Below are positions 51,772 to 60,758 of a stretch of DNA of 64,000 bases, piece after piece. Within the stretch, counting starts at the first letter, position 1. Every line of letters begins with the position of its first letter. The translations under genes were made by a program, and so were the position numbers. The notes below the pieces were generated by a model that saw only the letters and a list, made by a program, of their open reading frames with translations, made no database searches and was not told the DNA's origin. Location: assembly GCF_003664035.1 (NCBI RefSeq), contig NZ_RCCK01000012.1, positions 186,001 through 250,000 of the forward strand. The letters are read 5' to 3'. The DNA comes from Pedobacter alluvionis (GTDB lineage: Bacteria > Bacteroidota > Bacteroidia > Sphingobacteriales > Sphingobacteriaceae).

Positions 51772-53805
51772 ATGATTAAAATTAAAGGTGTTTTAGTAAA
51801 CATCAGGTTTTATTATGCTTTCGCATCCATATTGGGTATTGGAATTGTTTTGCCAAATACTGCTGTGGGGCAGGTTGATACAGCTAAGATCAATCAACTT
51901 AACGAGGTTAAAATCACCGAATATAAAAATGGAGTAATCAATTTATCTCCGGTGCCGGTACAAGTATTGTACGGAAATGATTTAAAAAGACTTAACAGTT
52001 TATCGGTTGCAGATGCTATTCGCTACTTTTCAGGCGTACAATTAAAAGATTATGGTGGGGTTGGAGGCTTAAAAACCATTAACGTAAGGAGCATGAGCAG
52101 TAACCATACGGCTGTATTTTACGATGGTATTCAGTTGGGTAATGCCCAAAACGGTCAGGTAGATTTAGGCAAATTTTCGTTAGATAATCTCGAAGAAATT
52201 GCCATTTACGTTGGTCAGAAGCCTGAGCTGCTGATGCCGGCCAAAGGTTTTGCGGCAGCAAGTGCACTTTATCTCAAAACTGCGCAACCTATTTTTATTT
52301 CCGGGAAAAAGTATGGTTTTGGTGCTAGTTTTAAAACTGGTTCTTTTGGATTAATTAATCCAAATCTTAGTTATAAACAAAAAATCAGCAATAAAATCTC
52401 CTTCCTTATTGATGTCAGCTATTTAGAATCAAATGGGAAATATAGGTTCAGGTATAAGGAACTTGCTTATGATACGACCATTATCCGGAACAATAGCGAT
52501 GTTAAATCGGCAAGGGTAGAAGCTACTTTGTCTGGATTATTACCCGATAGCAGTAAATGGAACATTAAATTATATAACTACAATTCGGCCCGTGGATTGC
52601 CCGGAGCTATTGTTTCGAACAGGTTCACCTTTACGCAACGCCAATGGGATGATAATAGTTTTGTTCAGGCTTCATACCAAAATAAAAAAAGTGCGCGCTA
52701 CAATTTTATGTTCAACACGAAGTATGCCTACAGTTTTATGCGCTACCTCGATCCGGAATTTAAAATACAAAATGGCTTTTTGGACAACCGCTATACCGAA
52801 ACCGAATGGTATATTTCTGCAGCCAATCTGTATAAAATATCTAAAATTTGGGAGATTTCCCTCGCCACCGATTATAGTTTGCAAAGACTAGATGCCAATT
52901 TATACGATTTTGCTTACCCAAGCCGCAATACTGGTTTAGTGGTGTTGGCTAGTGCCTTGAATTTGAACAGGTTAATTGTGCAAGGTAATATTTTGGCAAC
53001 CCTGATTGCAGAGCAAGTTAAGAACGGCGATCAATCTGCCAACAGGCAAGAATATACGCCAAGTTTAATGGCCTCGTGGCAACCTTTCCAAAGCAAAGAT
53101 TTCCGCATTCGGAGTTTTTACAAATCTATTTTCCGAATGCCAACTTTTAACGATTTGTATTATACATTTATTGGCAATACCAAACTCAAACCAGAATATA
53201 CCAAGCAGTACGATTTAGGTTTTACTTACGGACATACATCAAATGGTAAGCGTTTGGCTTATTTATCCATTCAGACTGATGCCTATTATAATCTGGTAAA
53301 AGATAAAATTGTAGCCATTCCGGGTAATAATTTAGGCCGATGGACAATGGTTAACCTAGATCGTGTACAGATTAAAGGTTTTGAAACGAATATTCAGACT
53401 GTTTGGGATTTTGCTGCCCAGCTAAAGTTAAAAGCAAGTGCCAATTATACCTTCGAAAAGGCTGTAGATATTAGTGCAACTGCTTTTAGGTACGGGGATC
53501 AGATCCCTTACATTCCTGTTCACAGTGGATCTGCAAGGTTTGGCATTGATTATAAAAATCTGGCATTTAATTATAGCTATATCTACACTGGCGAAAGGTA
53601 TAGCCAAAAAGCCAATATAACCGCTAACTATGTTAAACCCTGGTATACGCATGATTTAGCTATTGGTGCAAATTTCGCGTGCCAACAAACCAGGTTCTTT
53701 TTCAATGCCGAAATCAATAATGTTTTTAACCAGTATTACGATGTGGTACTAAATTATCCGATGCCTGGCCGAAACTACCGTTTTACTTTATCCACTAATT
53801 TTTAA
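51772..53805 (+). CDS. btuB: BtuB-like TonB-dependent receptor 1
   Basis: 677 residues. Signal peptide (about 1-33, ending TAVGQ), plug domain (about 45-170; LNEVKITEYKNG, LSVADAIRYFSGVQLKDYGG, INVRSMSSNHTAVFYDG) and a barrel ending in FTLSTNF with a C-terminal Phe. The substrate is taken to be cobalamin or another corrinoid because a cobalamin riboswitch controls it and a BtuG-like gene follows. It has no TonB-box extension or carboxypeptidase-like domain. It begins right after the conserved leader hairpin. Confidence 0.88.
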   Translation: MIKIKGVLVNIRFYYAFASILGIGIVLPNTAVGQVDTAKINQLNEVKITEYKNGVINLSPVPVQVLYGNDLKRLNSLSVADAIRYFSGVQLKDYGGVGGLKTINVRSMSSNHTAVFYDGIQLGNAQNGQVDLGKFSLDNLEEIAIYVGQKPELLMPAKGFAAASALYLKTAQPIFISGKKYGFGASFKTGSFGLINPNLSYKQKISNKISFLIDVSYLESNGKYRFRYKELAYDTTIIRNNSDVKSARVEATLSGLLPDSSKWNIKLYNYNSARGLPGAIVSNRFTFTQRQWDDNSFVQASYQNKKSARYNFMFNTKYAYSFMRYLDPEFKIQNGFLDNRYTETEWYISAANLYKISKIWEISLATDYSLQRLDANLYDFAYPSRNTGLVVLASALNLNRLIVQGNILATLIAEQVKNGDQSANRQEYTPSLMASWQPFQSKDFRIRSFYKSIFRMPTFNDLYYTFIGNTKLKPEYTKQYDLGFTYGHTSNGKRLAYLSIQTDAYYNLVKDKIVAIPGNNLGRWTMVNLDRVQIKGFETNIQTVWDFAAQLKLKASANYTFEKAVDISATAFRYGDQIPYIPVHSGSARFGIDYKNLAFNYSYIYTGERYSQKANITANYVKPWYTHDLAIGANFACQQTRFFFNAEINNVFNQYYDVVLNYPMPGRNYRFTLSTNF

Positions 53806-53824
53806 ACCAATTTAATATCACAAT

Positions 53825-54943
53825 ATGAAACACCAATTACAACATTTTTTTAAACTTACAGGCTTTTTGCTTTTAACTGCCCTTGCATTTGCCTGTAGAA
53901 AGGACACTCCGTTCGATGAAGATTCGGAACAGGGAGCCAAAACCCCATCATTAACAGTAAAAGGCTTATATGTTTTAAATGAAGGAAACTGGGGTTCTAA
54001 CAAATCATCGTTAGATTATTATAGCTATGATGATGGTAAATACACCAGGAATATATTTGGTACTGCTAACCCAGCTGTTACTTTAGGGCTTGGTGATGTA
54101 GGTAACGACATTAAGATTTATGGTGCCAAAATGTATGTGGTGGTTAACGGAAGCAATAAAGTTGAAATCTTGAACGCCAGTAATGCCAGGCAGGTAGCCA
54201 AATTGGAAATCAATAACCCGCGATATGTAACCTTTTATAAGAACTTTGCTTACATCACCTCTTATGATGGCTATGTGGCCATGGTTGATACTACTGCTTT
54301 AAGCACCATTAAAACCAAAATCATGGTAGGTAACCAACCTGAAGAAATGGCGGTTGTAGGCAATAAACTGTATGTGGCCAACTCTGGCGGTTATAACTAT
54401 CCAAATTATGACCGCACTGTTTCTGTAATTGATTTAACAAACAATACAGAAATTAAAAAAATAGATGTGGCTATTAACCTAGATCGTTTACGTGCAGATC
54501 AATATGGCGACATATATGTTTCTTCGAGAGGTCAAATGGACCAAAGCGGTGAGTATATCATTAATCCAAGTTTGTTTGTTATTGATACAAAAACAGATCT
54601 GATAAAAAAAGATTTTAAAATTCCAGTTAGTAATTTTTCCATAAATGGTGATGATGCTTATTTATATTCTTACAGCTATGCGACACAAAAAAGCACATAC
54701 GTTAAACTGAATGTAAAAGATGAAACCATTGTCAGCAATAATTTTATTACGGATGGAACAGAAACTTTGATAGCTACTCCATATGGAATTGAAGTAGATC
54801 CTTCATCTGGAGATATTTTTTTAACAGATGCAAAAGATTACGTAAGCCCTGGTACCATTTACTGTTTCGATAAAGCAGGTAAAAAGAAGTTTTCGTTTAC
54901 CACTGGCGATATTCCGGCACACATTACATTCTTATTTAAATAA
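53825..54943 (+). CDS. BtuG-like beta-propeller lipoprotein (DUF5074/YncE-like)
   Basis: 372 residues. Lipoprotein signal with lipobox Cys24 (ALAFAC), then a seven-bladed-propeller-like repeat fold: KGLYVLNEGNWG, AKMYVVVNGSNKVEILN, VGNKLYVANSGG and DRTVSVIDL. In Bacteroides, BtuG is a surface lipoprotein with very tight B12 binding that works with BtuB; order and fold match it. It lies 19 bases after the receptor gene. The role is inferred from fold, locus and riboswitch. Confidence 0.75.
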   Translation: MKHQLQHFFKLTGFLLLTALAFACRKDTPFDEDSEQGAKTPSLTVKGLYVLNEGNWGSNKSSLDYYSYDDGKYTRNIFGTANPAVTLGLGDVGNDIKIYGAKMYVVVNGSNKVEILNASNARQVAKLEINNPRYVTFYKNFAYITSYDGYVAMVDTTALSTIKTKIMVGNQPEEMAVVGNKLYVANSGGYNYPNYDRTVSVIDLTNNTEIKKIDVAINLDRLRADQYGDIYVSSRGQMDQSGEYIINPSLFVIDTKTDLIKKDFKIPVSNFSINGDDAYLYSYSYATQKSTYVKLNVKDETIVSNNFITDGTETLIATPYGIEVDPSSGDIFLTDAKDYVSPGTIYCFDKAGKKKFSFTTGDIPAHITFLFK

Positions 54944-54960
54944 CATACAAAACACACACA

Positions 54961-56082
54961 ATGAAAAAATCAATAAGCTACGCCTTGCTTTTCTGCCTGT
55001 TCCTATTTAGTTGCAAAAAAGATAAACAAATGGCTCCAGATGTAAATCTGCTGATCAAGGCAGGTGCTTTGCAGGCTAAAGTAGCAGCAATAACTACTTT
55101 TAGTGCGGGTACAAATAACGGACAAGCTTTTCAGCACGAGTGGAAATTAGATGGTAAAGTAGTAAGCACTTTATATAACTTTAACTTTACGGCCACAAAA
55201 GCTGGCACCTATATTTTAGCATATAAAGGTTACAACGAAGCTGGCGAATTTAAACATACCTATACCATTACTGTTCCGGTTCCTGTGGTAGATATTACAG
55301 CAAACAGCAGTAGATACATCAGTCGTATTTTTGAATATTTACCAGCTCCCGGTCAGTTTGTGAACGAAACACTTGGTAAACCAGAACAAGCGCAGAAATT
55401 AATTGGAAGCACCACGAACCTGATCTCTTTAGGTGGTTTTGGTGGTTACATTATTTTTGGCTTCGATCACTCAGTAGTGAATAACTCAGGTAACGATTTG
55501 GCCATTTACGGCAATCCATCAGGTGCGCCTTATCATTTTTCAGAACCTGGTATTGTAATGGTTAGTCAAGATAGTAATGGTAACGGCCTTGCCGACGATG
55601 AATGGTATGAGCTGGCTGGAAGCGAGTATACCAAAACTACCACCATTAAAAATTACGAAATTACCTACACCAACCCTAAAGCATTTGCCAATGTAACCTG
55701 GAAAGATAACCAGGGAAATAGTGGCGAAGTAAAGGTTAACAATTTTCATAAGCATAATTTTTATCCTGAATTTGCAGCAAATCAGGAAAACATAACCTTT
55801 AAAGGAACTTTGCTACCGCCATCAACAGGTAAAGTAGGTAGCATCATTATCAGTTCTCCTTTTGACTGGGGTTATACCGATAGCTACTCTACAGGCGATG
55901 ATTACAAAACCAACTTATATAACAGCTTGGACTTATCATGGGCGGTTGATAAAAATGGAAGTAAAGTGGATCTGAAAACGATCGATTTTGTAAAAGTTTA
56001 TACTGGCCAAAGTGCAGATGCAGGTAGTTTAGGCGAAATTTCTACCGAAGTTAAAGGTGCGGTTGATTTAGGGATTAAATAA
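54961..56082 (+). CDS. Surface lipoprotein of the B12 locus with PKD-like N-terminus
   Basis: 373 residues with lipobox Cys18 (LFLFSC). An Ig/PKD-like region (about 25-115; HEWKLDGKVVSTLYNF, AGTYILAYKGYNEAG) precedes a conserved domain with GGFGGYIIFGFDH, EPGIVMVSQDSNGNGLADDEWYEL (read as the EPGIVMVSQD and NGNGLADDEW parts; the Asp/Asn pattern resembles a calcium site). Proteins of this type sit in Bacteroidota corrinoid loci, so a second surface corrinoid-capture protein is plausible (inference). Last gene of this unit; a terminator follows. Confidence 0.65.
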   Translation: MKKSISYALLFCLFLFSCKKDKQMAPDVNLLIKAGALQAKVAAITTFSAGTNNGQAFQHEWKLDGKVVSTLYNFNFTATKAGTYILAYKGYNEAGEFKHTYTITVPVPVVDITANSSRYISRIFEYLPAPGQFVNETLGKPEQAQKLIGSTTNLISLGGFGGYIIFGFDHSVVNNSGNDLAIYGNPSGAPYHFSEPGIVMVSQDSNGNGLADDEWYELAGSEYTKTTTIKNYEITYTNPKAFANVTWKDNQGNSGEVKVNNFHKHNFYPEFAANQENITFKGTLLPPSTGKVGSIIISSPFDWGYTDSYSTGDDYKTNLYNSLDLSWAVDKNGSKVDLKTIDFVKVYTGQSADAGSLGEISTEVKGAVDLGIK

Positions 56083-56120
56083 ATTGTAACTATCTACCTA
56101 TAAACAACAGCTCAATTATG

Positions 56121-56147
56121 AAGGTCTGCCTGGTGCAGGCCTTTTTC
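56121..56147 (+). terminator. Terminator of the first B12 unit
   Basis: AAGGTCTGC and GCAGGCCTT pair with one G-U pair and a CTGGT loop, followed by TTTTT. It separates unit 1 from riboswitch 2. Confidence 0.8.
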
Positions 56148-56204
56148 ATTTGCATGTTTTTTAACAGGTTATGAAAAACTAAATTCATCAACATTCGTAT
56201 TTTA

Positions 56205-56233
56205 CTATTGTTGTGCTCTTTTTACTACCTTTG
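56205..56233 (+). promoter_or_regulatory. Promoter of riboswitch 2
   Basis: -7 element TACCTTTG (56226-56233) with TTGTTG (56208-56213) as a likely -33 element. Confidence 0.65.
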
Positions 56234-56518
56234 CGCTGCTTTTGGTTCCCGGCTTACAACCGGGATTAAAAGGGAATACAGTGTAAATCTGTAACTGTCC
56301 CGCAGCTGTAAGCTCTGTAACGTTTTTCAATTCTTAAGTCACTGCCCAATTAACTACTGAGCGGGAAGACGGAAAAAACGGGAGCAAGTCAGAAGACCTG
56401 CCTTTAGCGTTTAATTTCATAGCTTTCGGGGATTGAAGCTAGGATTGAGGTACTTAACGGTTTTCGTATTTTCATTTCCTTTTCTAATCTGTTGGCTGTG
56501 GGCAAAACTCACAATCAA
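56234..56518 (+). ncRNA. Cobalamin riboswitch 2 with expression platform
   Basis: Aptamer to about 56405 with the same core words as riboswitch 1 (GGGAATACAGTG, CTGTCCCGCAGCTGTAAGC, AAGTCAGAAGACCTGCC). The stem TAGCTT (56420-56425)/AAGCTA (56436-56441) and the pre-ATG hairpin TGTGGG/CTCACA (56497-56513) are also conserved, again five bases before the ATG. The variable P-loop region between 56310 and 56365 differs from copy 1. Confidence 0.93.
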
Positions 56519-58384
56519 ATGAACAAAAAAAGAATGCTAACTGTAGCCAGTTTAGGGCTAGCGCAGTTAATGATTGGCCAGATGGCTAATGCTCAAACTC
56601 AAGATAGTTTGCAGCTTAAAGATGTTGTAATTTCTGCAACAAAAAATGACCAGAAACAATCCCAGACCGGAAAAGTGGTCACTATCATCAGTCGCGAAGT
56701 ATTGGAGCGCAGTAACGGCAAATCTTTACCCGATTTATTAAATGAACAGGCTGGTATCATCATCAGCGGAGGAAACAGCAACCAGGGAAAAGACAAAAGT
56801 ATCTTTTTCAGGGGATCGGCTAGTGGTTATACTTTAGTATTAATAGATGGTATTGTACAGAATGATCCTTCAAGCATTAGCGGTACATTTGATTTACGTC
56901 TGTTCTCCATTGACCAGATCGATCATATCGAGATTTTAAGAGGCGGTCAATCTACCATTTACGGATCGGATGCCGTTGCAGGTGTAATCAATATCGTAAC
57001 TAAAAAGGGTGGGCCTAAAGGAAATACCATTTACGGTGTTGCCAGTGCAGGAAGTTTTGAAACTTACAAAGGAACTATCGGCTTAAATGGTGGTGTAGAA
57101 GGTTTTTCTTACAACATCAATTACACACATTTCAAAACTGATGGTATTTCTGAAGCCATAGCACCAGTTGGAAGTGCAGCCATGTTTGATAAAGACGGCT
57201 TTAAAACAGATGGTTTAAATGCCAATTTCGGGATTAAACTCGACAAACATTTCTCCGTTAATCCTTTTCTGCGTTATTTCTATGGCAATTATAAAATAGA
57301 TGAAGATGCGTTTACCGATGGCTTGCCAACCAATAAATCTATTTTAAAGCAGTTCAGTGCAGGCTTTAACTCTGAATATAAATTCAGTACTGGTAAAATA
57401 ACGCTAAATTATAGCAACGAGAGCAATTCGAATGATGTAAAGTCTAGTTATGCAGGTTTTCCAAGTAATTTTTTAAACTTCGGAAGGCTTAATGTAGTTG
57501 ATTTATTCTATAACCAGAAACTGGGTAGTAAATTAGATTTACTTGTTGGTATAGACAATAGAAAAATGAAGTTGGTTACTGATACCAAAAACCCAACAAC
57601 CAATATCTTCGCTGCTTATGGATCATTGTTCTTACATGATTTAAGCATTTTTAACCTCGAAGTAGGCGGACGTTACAATAAACATGATCAATATGGCGAA
57701 AACTATACCTATTCTGTTACCCCAAGCATTAACATCATTAAAGAAGTAAAATTATTTGGAACAGTATCTACTGCATTCAAAGTACCTACACTGAATATGT
57801 TGTTTGGTCAATATGGTGCCAATCTTGATCTGAAACCAGAAAAATCTCAAAATTATGAGGCTGGTGTAAACTTAAATATCGATGAAGAGGCATTTACTTT
57901 ACGCATTACAGGTTTTAAACGCGATTTAACCGATGCCATCGTTTACACCACTGGTTATATTAATCAGGGTAACCAAAAGTATAAAGGTTTTGAGGTTGAG
58001 CCAGCGGCAAAATTCAGTGTTTTCAATATTAATGGTTACTATGCTTTTGTTGAAGGAAATACCGGAACAACCAATTTTTTAATCCGTAGACCAAAACACA
58101 CCTTCGGCATTAATGCAGGTGCACAGGCAACCAGCAACCTATATGCAAGTGTCAACTTCCGTTATTTTGGCAAACGTTTCGATACCAATTTTATATCTTA
58201 TTTAGATGAAGAGATGCCATCATATAACCTGTTAAATGCGTATGTAGAATATGCCCTGGCTAAAAAACGCGTGAAAGTATTTTTTGATGCCAAAAATATC
58301 CTGAACAAAAAATATACTGAAATTATTGGCTACAATACACCGGGCTTTAACTTTAATACAGGTGTAAGTTTTAATATCCGCTAA
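56519..58384 (+). CDS. btuB: BtuB-like TonB-dependent receptor 2
   Basis: 621 residues from the ATG at 56519, which matches the ATG position behind the conserved hairpin of riboswitch 1; nine upstream in-frame codons from 56492 lie within the leader and are rejected. Signal peptide (about 1-25, ending MANAQ), plug (about 30-140; LKDVVISATKNDQKQSQTG, IFFRGSASGYTLVLIDGIVQ) and a barrel ending GVSFNIR. Closer to E. coli BtuB in length (about 600) than receptor 1. Two receptors in one locus suggest preference for different corrinoids (inference). Confidence 0.92.
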   Translation: MNKKRMLTVASLGLAQLMIGQMANAQTQDSLQLKDVVISATKNDQKQSQTGKVVTIISREVLERSNGKSLPDLLNEQAGIIISGGNSNQGKDKSIFFRGSASGYTLVLIDGIVQNDPSSISGTFDLRLFSIDQIDHIEILRGGQSTIYGSDAVAGVINIVTKKGGPKGNTIYGVASAGSFETYKGTIGLNGGVEGFSYNINYTHFKTDGISEAIAPVGSAAMFDKDGFKTDGLNANFGIKLDKHFSVNPFLRYFYGNYKIDEDAFTDGLPTNKSILKQFSAGFNSEYKFSTGKITLNYSNESNSNDVKSSYAGFPSNFLNFGRLNVVDLFYNQKLGSKLDLLVGIDNRKMKLVTDTKNPTTNIFAAYGSLFLHDLSIFNLEVGGRYNKHDQYGENYTYSVTPSINIIKEVKLFGTVSTAFKVPTLNMLFGQYGANLDLKPEKSQNYEAGVNLNIDEEAFTLRITGFKRDLTDAIVYTTGYINQGNQKYKGFEVEPAAKFSVFNINGYYAFVEGNTGTTNFLIRRPKHTFGINAGAQATSNLYASVNFRYFGKRFDTNFISYLDEEMPSYNLLNAYVEYALAKKRVKVFFDAKNILNKKYTEIIGYNTPGFNFNTGVSFNIR

Positions 58385-58391
58385 TAAAATT

Positions 58392-58399
58392 TAACTTTG
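58392..58399 (+). promoter_or_regulatory. -7 promoter element before the DUF6580 gene
   Basis: TAACTTTG fits TAnnTTTG 26 bases before the ATG at 58425. The gene may thus be read both from riboswitch 2 and from its own start. Confidence 0.5.
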
Positions 58400-58424
58400 C
58401 AGCATACGTATTAACCAAAATAAA

Positions 58425-59012
58425 ATGTCTCATTTAAAATTTAATCCACGCACATTAATTTTGCTGTTGATGATATTGGCCATAACGGGATTCCGTTTAT
58501 TGGTAACATTCAACTCTGATGAATTAAAGTTCGCCAATTTCTCATCAATAGGGGCAGTAGCTTTATTTGGAGGAGCCTATTTTAAAGATCATCTCAAAGC
58601 ATTTGCTTTTCCGTTATTGAGTTTATTTTTAAGTGATCTGGTGCTTTATACAACCATTTATAAACAGTATGTAGATATATTGTTAGTTCAGGAACTTTGG
58701 ACATACCTTGCAATTGCATTAATGGTTTTAGCCGGTCGTTTTTTATTAAAAAAAGTAAATATTGCCAGCTTATTACTATCTACAATTGTAATCGTGTTTA
58801 TCCATTGGATAATAAGCGATATCGGTTCGTGGTATAAGAACCCACTCTTTACTCAAAACTTAAATGGTTTTATAGATTGTTTAATTAAAGCCATTCCATT
58901 CGAGATCAGATTCTTAGAAGGGACAGTGATTTACGCTGCATTACTTTTCGGAGCTTTCGAAATCTTGAAAGCAAAATACCCGGTATTAAAGCTGCAAACG
59001 CAAAAGTTATAA
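58425..59012 (+). CDS. DUF6580 family membrane protein, candidate corrinoid transport component
   Basis: 195 residues with about five or six membrane helices (about 13-30, 45-80, 90-107, 115-135, 160-180). The motif NFSSIGAVALFGGAYFKD followed by PLLSLFLSDLVLY fits DUF6580, whose members resemble small ECF S-components. It lies 40 bases after BtuB 2 under riboswitch 2. No BtuCD genes are nearby, so it might be the inner-membrane route for corrinoid or a precursor (inference). Confidence 0.7.
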   Translation: MSHLKFNPRTLILLLMILAITGFRLLVTFNSDELKFANFSSIGAVALFGGAYFKDHLKAFAFPLLSLFLSDLVLYTTIYKQYVDILLVQELWTYLAIALMVLAGRFLLKKVNIASLLLSTIVIVFIHWIISDIGSWYKNPLFTQNLNGFIDCLIKAIPFEIRFLEGTVIYAALLFGAFEILKAKYPVLKLQTQKL

Positions 59013-59048
59013 TTAACTGATTGGTGGCTCACCAAACAAAAAAATAGA

Positions 59049-59087
59049 AATCCTCTTTTGATTCGATTCAAAAGAGGATTTTTTTTA
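59049..59087 (+). terminator. Terminator after the DUF6580 gene
   Basis: AATCCTCTTTTGA and TCAAAAGAGGATT form a perfect 13-base stem with a TTCGAT loop and eight T. It separates the membrane unit from the following operon. Confidence 0.92.
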
Positions 59088-59132
59088 ACTTAGAAAATCA
59101 ATTCCATTTTACCTATTACATCTTACATCCAC

Positions 59133-60065
59133 ATGAAAGTTGTTTCTTTTTTACCTGCTGCTACCAAAATGATTTACGATATGGGCCTGCAAGACTATCT
59201 GCATGGCGTAACATTCGAATGTCCTAAAGAGGCCGCAGATCAACCAAAAGTTGTCCGTTGCATACTAGAAGGCAAAAACTATTCGAGTATCGAAATAGAT
59301 CGGATTTTTTCAGCCTCTAAAGCACAAGGCAAAAGTTTGTATTGGGTAGATGATGAGCTGTTAGAAAGTATTTCACCGGATGTAGTTTTTACACAGGATA
59401 TATGTGAAGTTTGCAACATCGATACCGTTTGTACCGAAACCGCAGTAATGAAGCTAAGCAAAACACCTACGCTGGTTCCTTTATCACCAAACAACTTACA
59501 GGATGTATTCGAATGCGCTATTACCATTGCAAAAGCTCTAGGTAAAGAAGAAGTGGCTTTAAATTACCTTGCAGCCCTAAAAAAGAAAACAGATTATATT
59601 TTAGATCAGCTTAGGGCCAACCGCGCACCTTTAAAAAGGATTATGCTGATGGAATGGATCGAACCGATCTATAATTGCGGACATTGGATTCCTTTTCAGA
59701 TTGCTGCAGCTGGTGGTATTGATATGCTTTCGAACCCTGCGGGTGATTCGATTGTTACCCAATGGGAAAAGATTCTGAAGTATAATCCCGAGGTTTTAGT
59801 GATTGCCCCATGTGGTTTTGATCAAAAAAGAAGTCTCGAAGAAATGGCGCTGCTGACCTCGAAACCAGGATGGGATAATTTAGAAGCGGTAAAAAATAAT
59901 CAGGTTTATATTGCCGACTTTGATATGTTTACCCAGCCAAGCATTGGTACTTTGGTAGAAGGTATTGAAGCTTTAGCCTGTATGTTCCACCCGGAGATTT
60001 TTAAAGCTGATGAAAATATGGCTAAGAAGTTTATTAATTACGCGCAATCACTACAATCAGTATAA
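59133..60065 (+). CDS. BtuF-like cobalamin-binding protein without signal peptide
   Basis: 310 residues of the periplasmic-binding-protein BtuF/FecB fold (COG0614). It starts directly with the domain (MKVVSFLPAATKMIYDMGL), with no signal peptide or lipobox, so it is probably cytosolic. Family features include FTQDICEVCNIDTVC (a Cys cluster near 90-105), LMEWIEPIYNCGHWIP, GGIDMLS and VLVIAPCGFD. The gene starts 46 bases after a terminator and is followed six bases later by the sirtuin. A role in binding corrinoids in the cytosol is inferred. Confidence 0.83.
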   Translation: MKVVSFLPAATKMIYDMGLQDYLHGVTFECPKEAADQPKVVRCILEGKNYSSIEIDRIFSASKAQGKSLYWVDDELLESISPDVVFTQDICEVCNIDTVCTETAVMKLSKTPTLVPLSPNNLQDVFECAITIAKALGKEEVALNYLAALKKKTDYILDQLRANRAPLKRIMLMEWIEPIYNCGHWIPFQIAAAGGIDMLSNPAGDSIVTQWEKILKYNPEVLVIAPCGFDQKRSLEEMALLTSKPGWDNLEAVKNNQVYIADFDMFTQPSIGTLVEGIEALACMFHPEIFKADENMAKKFINYAQSLQSV

Positions 60066-60071
60066 TATTAT

Positions 60072-60758
60072 ATGAAGATAGTTGTGTTAACAGGAGCAGG
60101 GATTAGTGCTGAAAGTGGGCTAAAAACTTTTAGGGATGCTGATGGCCTTTGGGAAGGTTATAATGTATACGATGTAGCTACACCAGAAGCCTGGGAAAGA
60201 AATCCGGAATTAGTACAGGAGTTCTATAACGAAAGAAGAAGACAGGTTTTAGCGGCAAAACCCAACCATGCCCATCATTTACTGGCAGAACTGGAAAAAG
60301 ATTTTGATGTAGAAATTATTACCCAAAATATTGATGATTTGCATGAAAGGGCGGGTTCTACTAAAGTTACCCATCTTCATGGTGTAATTACTAAATCGCA
60401 ATCCGATTTAAAATCAGAATTAGTTTATCCCATTACAGGCGCTGAAATTAAAATGGGCGAGTTATGCGAACTCGGTTCTCAGCTCAGGCCCCATGTAGTT
60501 TGGTTTGGTGAAGCCGTTCCGATGATAGAAGTAGCGGCTAAACTTTGTAAACAGGCTGAAGTATTTGCAGTTATTGGTACATCATTAGCCGTTTATCCGG
60601 CAGCAGGCCTGATAGACTTTGTGCCATCTGTGATCGACAAATACATCATTGATCCTAAGACACCAGATGTAAAACGTTATAAAAACGTAATCAACATCGA
60701 GAAAAATGCAGTCGAAGGTGTTGCAGAGCTAAAAGAACTTTTGTCAAATGCCAGATAA
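60072..60758 (+). CDS. Class III sirtuin (NAD-dependent deacylase) with degenerate zinc site
   Basis: 228 residues. NAD motifs GAGISAESGL (8-17), TQNIDDLHERAG (84-95), catalytic His103 in HLHG, and LRPHVVWFGE (138-147). The Tyr52-x-x-Arg55 pair (FYNERR) is the class III signature for succinyl or acyl groups. The zinc Cys pairs are lost: of four expected cysteines only Cys132 remains (first pair replaced by SQSD). The gene overlaps the Dph6-like gene by 11 bases. Salmonella cobB was first described in B12 metabolism, which makes the context suggestive. Confidence 0.88.
   Translation: MKIVVLTGAGISAESGLKTFRDADGLWEGYNVYDVATPEAWERNPELVQEFYNERRRQVLAAKPNHAHHLLAELEKDFDVEIITQNIDDLHERAGSTKVTHLHGVITKSQSDLKSELVYPITGAEIKMGELCELGSQLRPHVVWFGEAVPMIEVAAKLCKQAEVFAVIGTSLAVYPAAGLIDFVPSVIDKYIIDPKTPDVKRYKNVINIEKNAVEGVAELKELLSNAR

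Noticed and set aside
56492..56518. Upstream in-frame ATG of BtuB receptor 2
   Set aside because: It lies in the conserved riboswitch hairpin; the ATG at 56519 has the same position relative to the hairpin as in copy 1.
58425..59012. DUF6580 protein as BtuM
   Set aside because: Size and riboswitch context fit, but the sequence pattern matches DUF6580 and I cannot see a BtuM-type cobalt-ligating Cys in the expected place.
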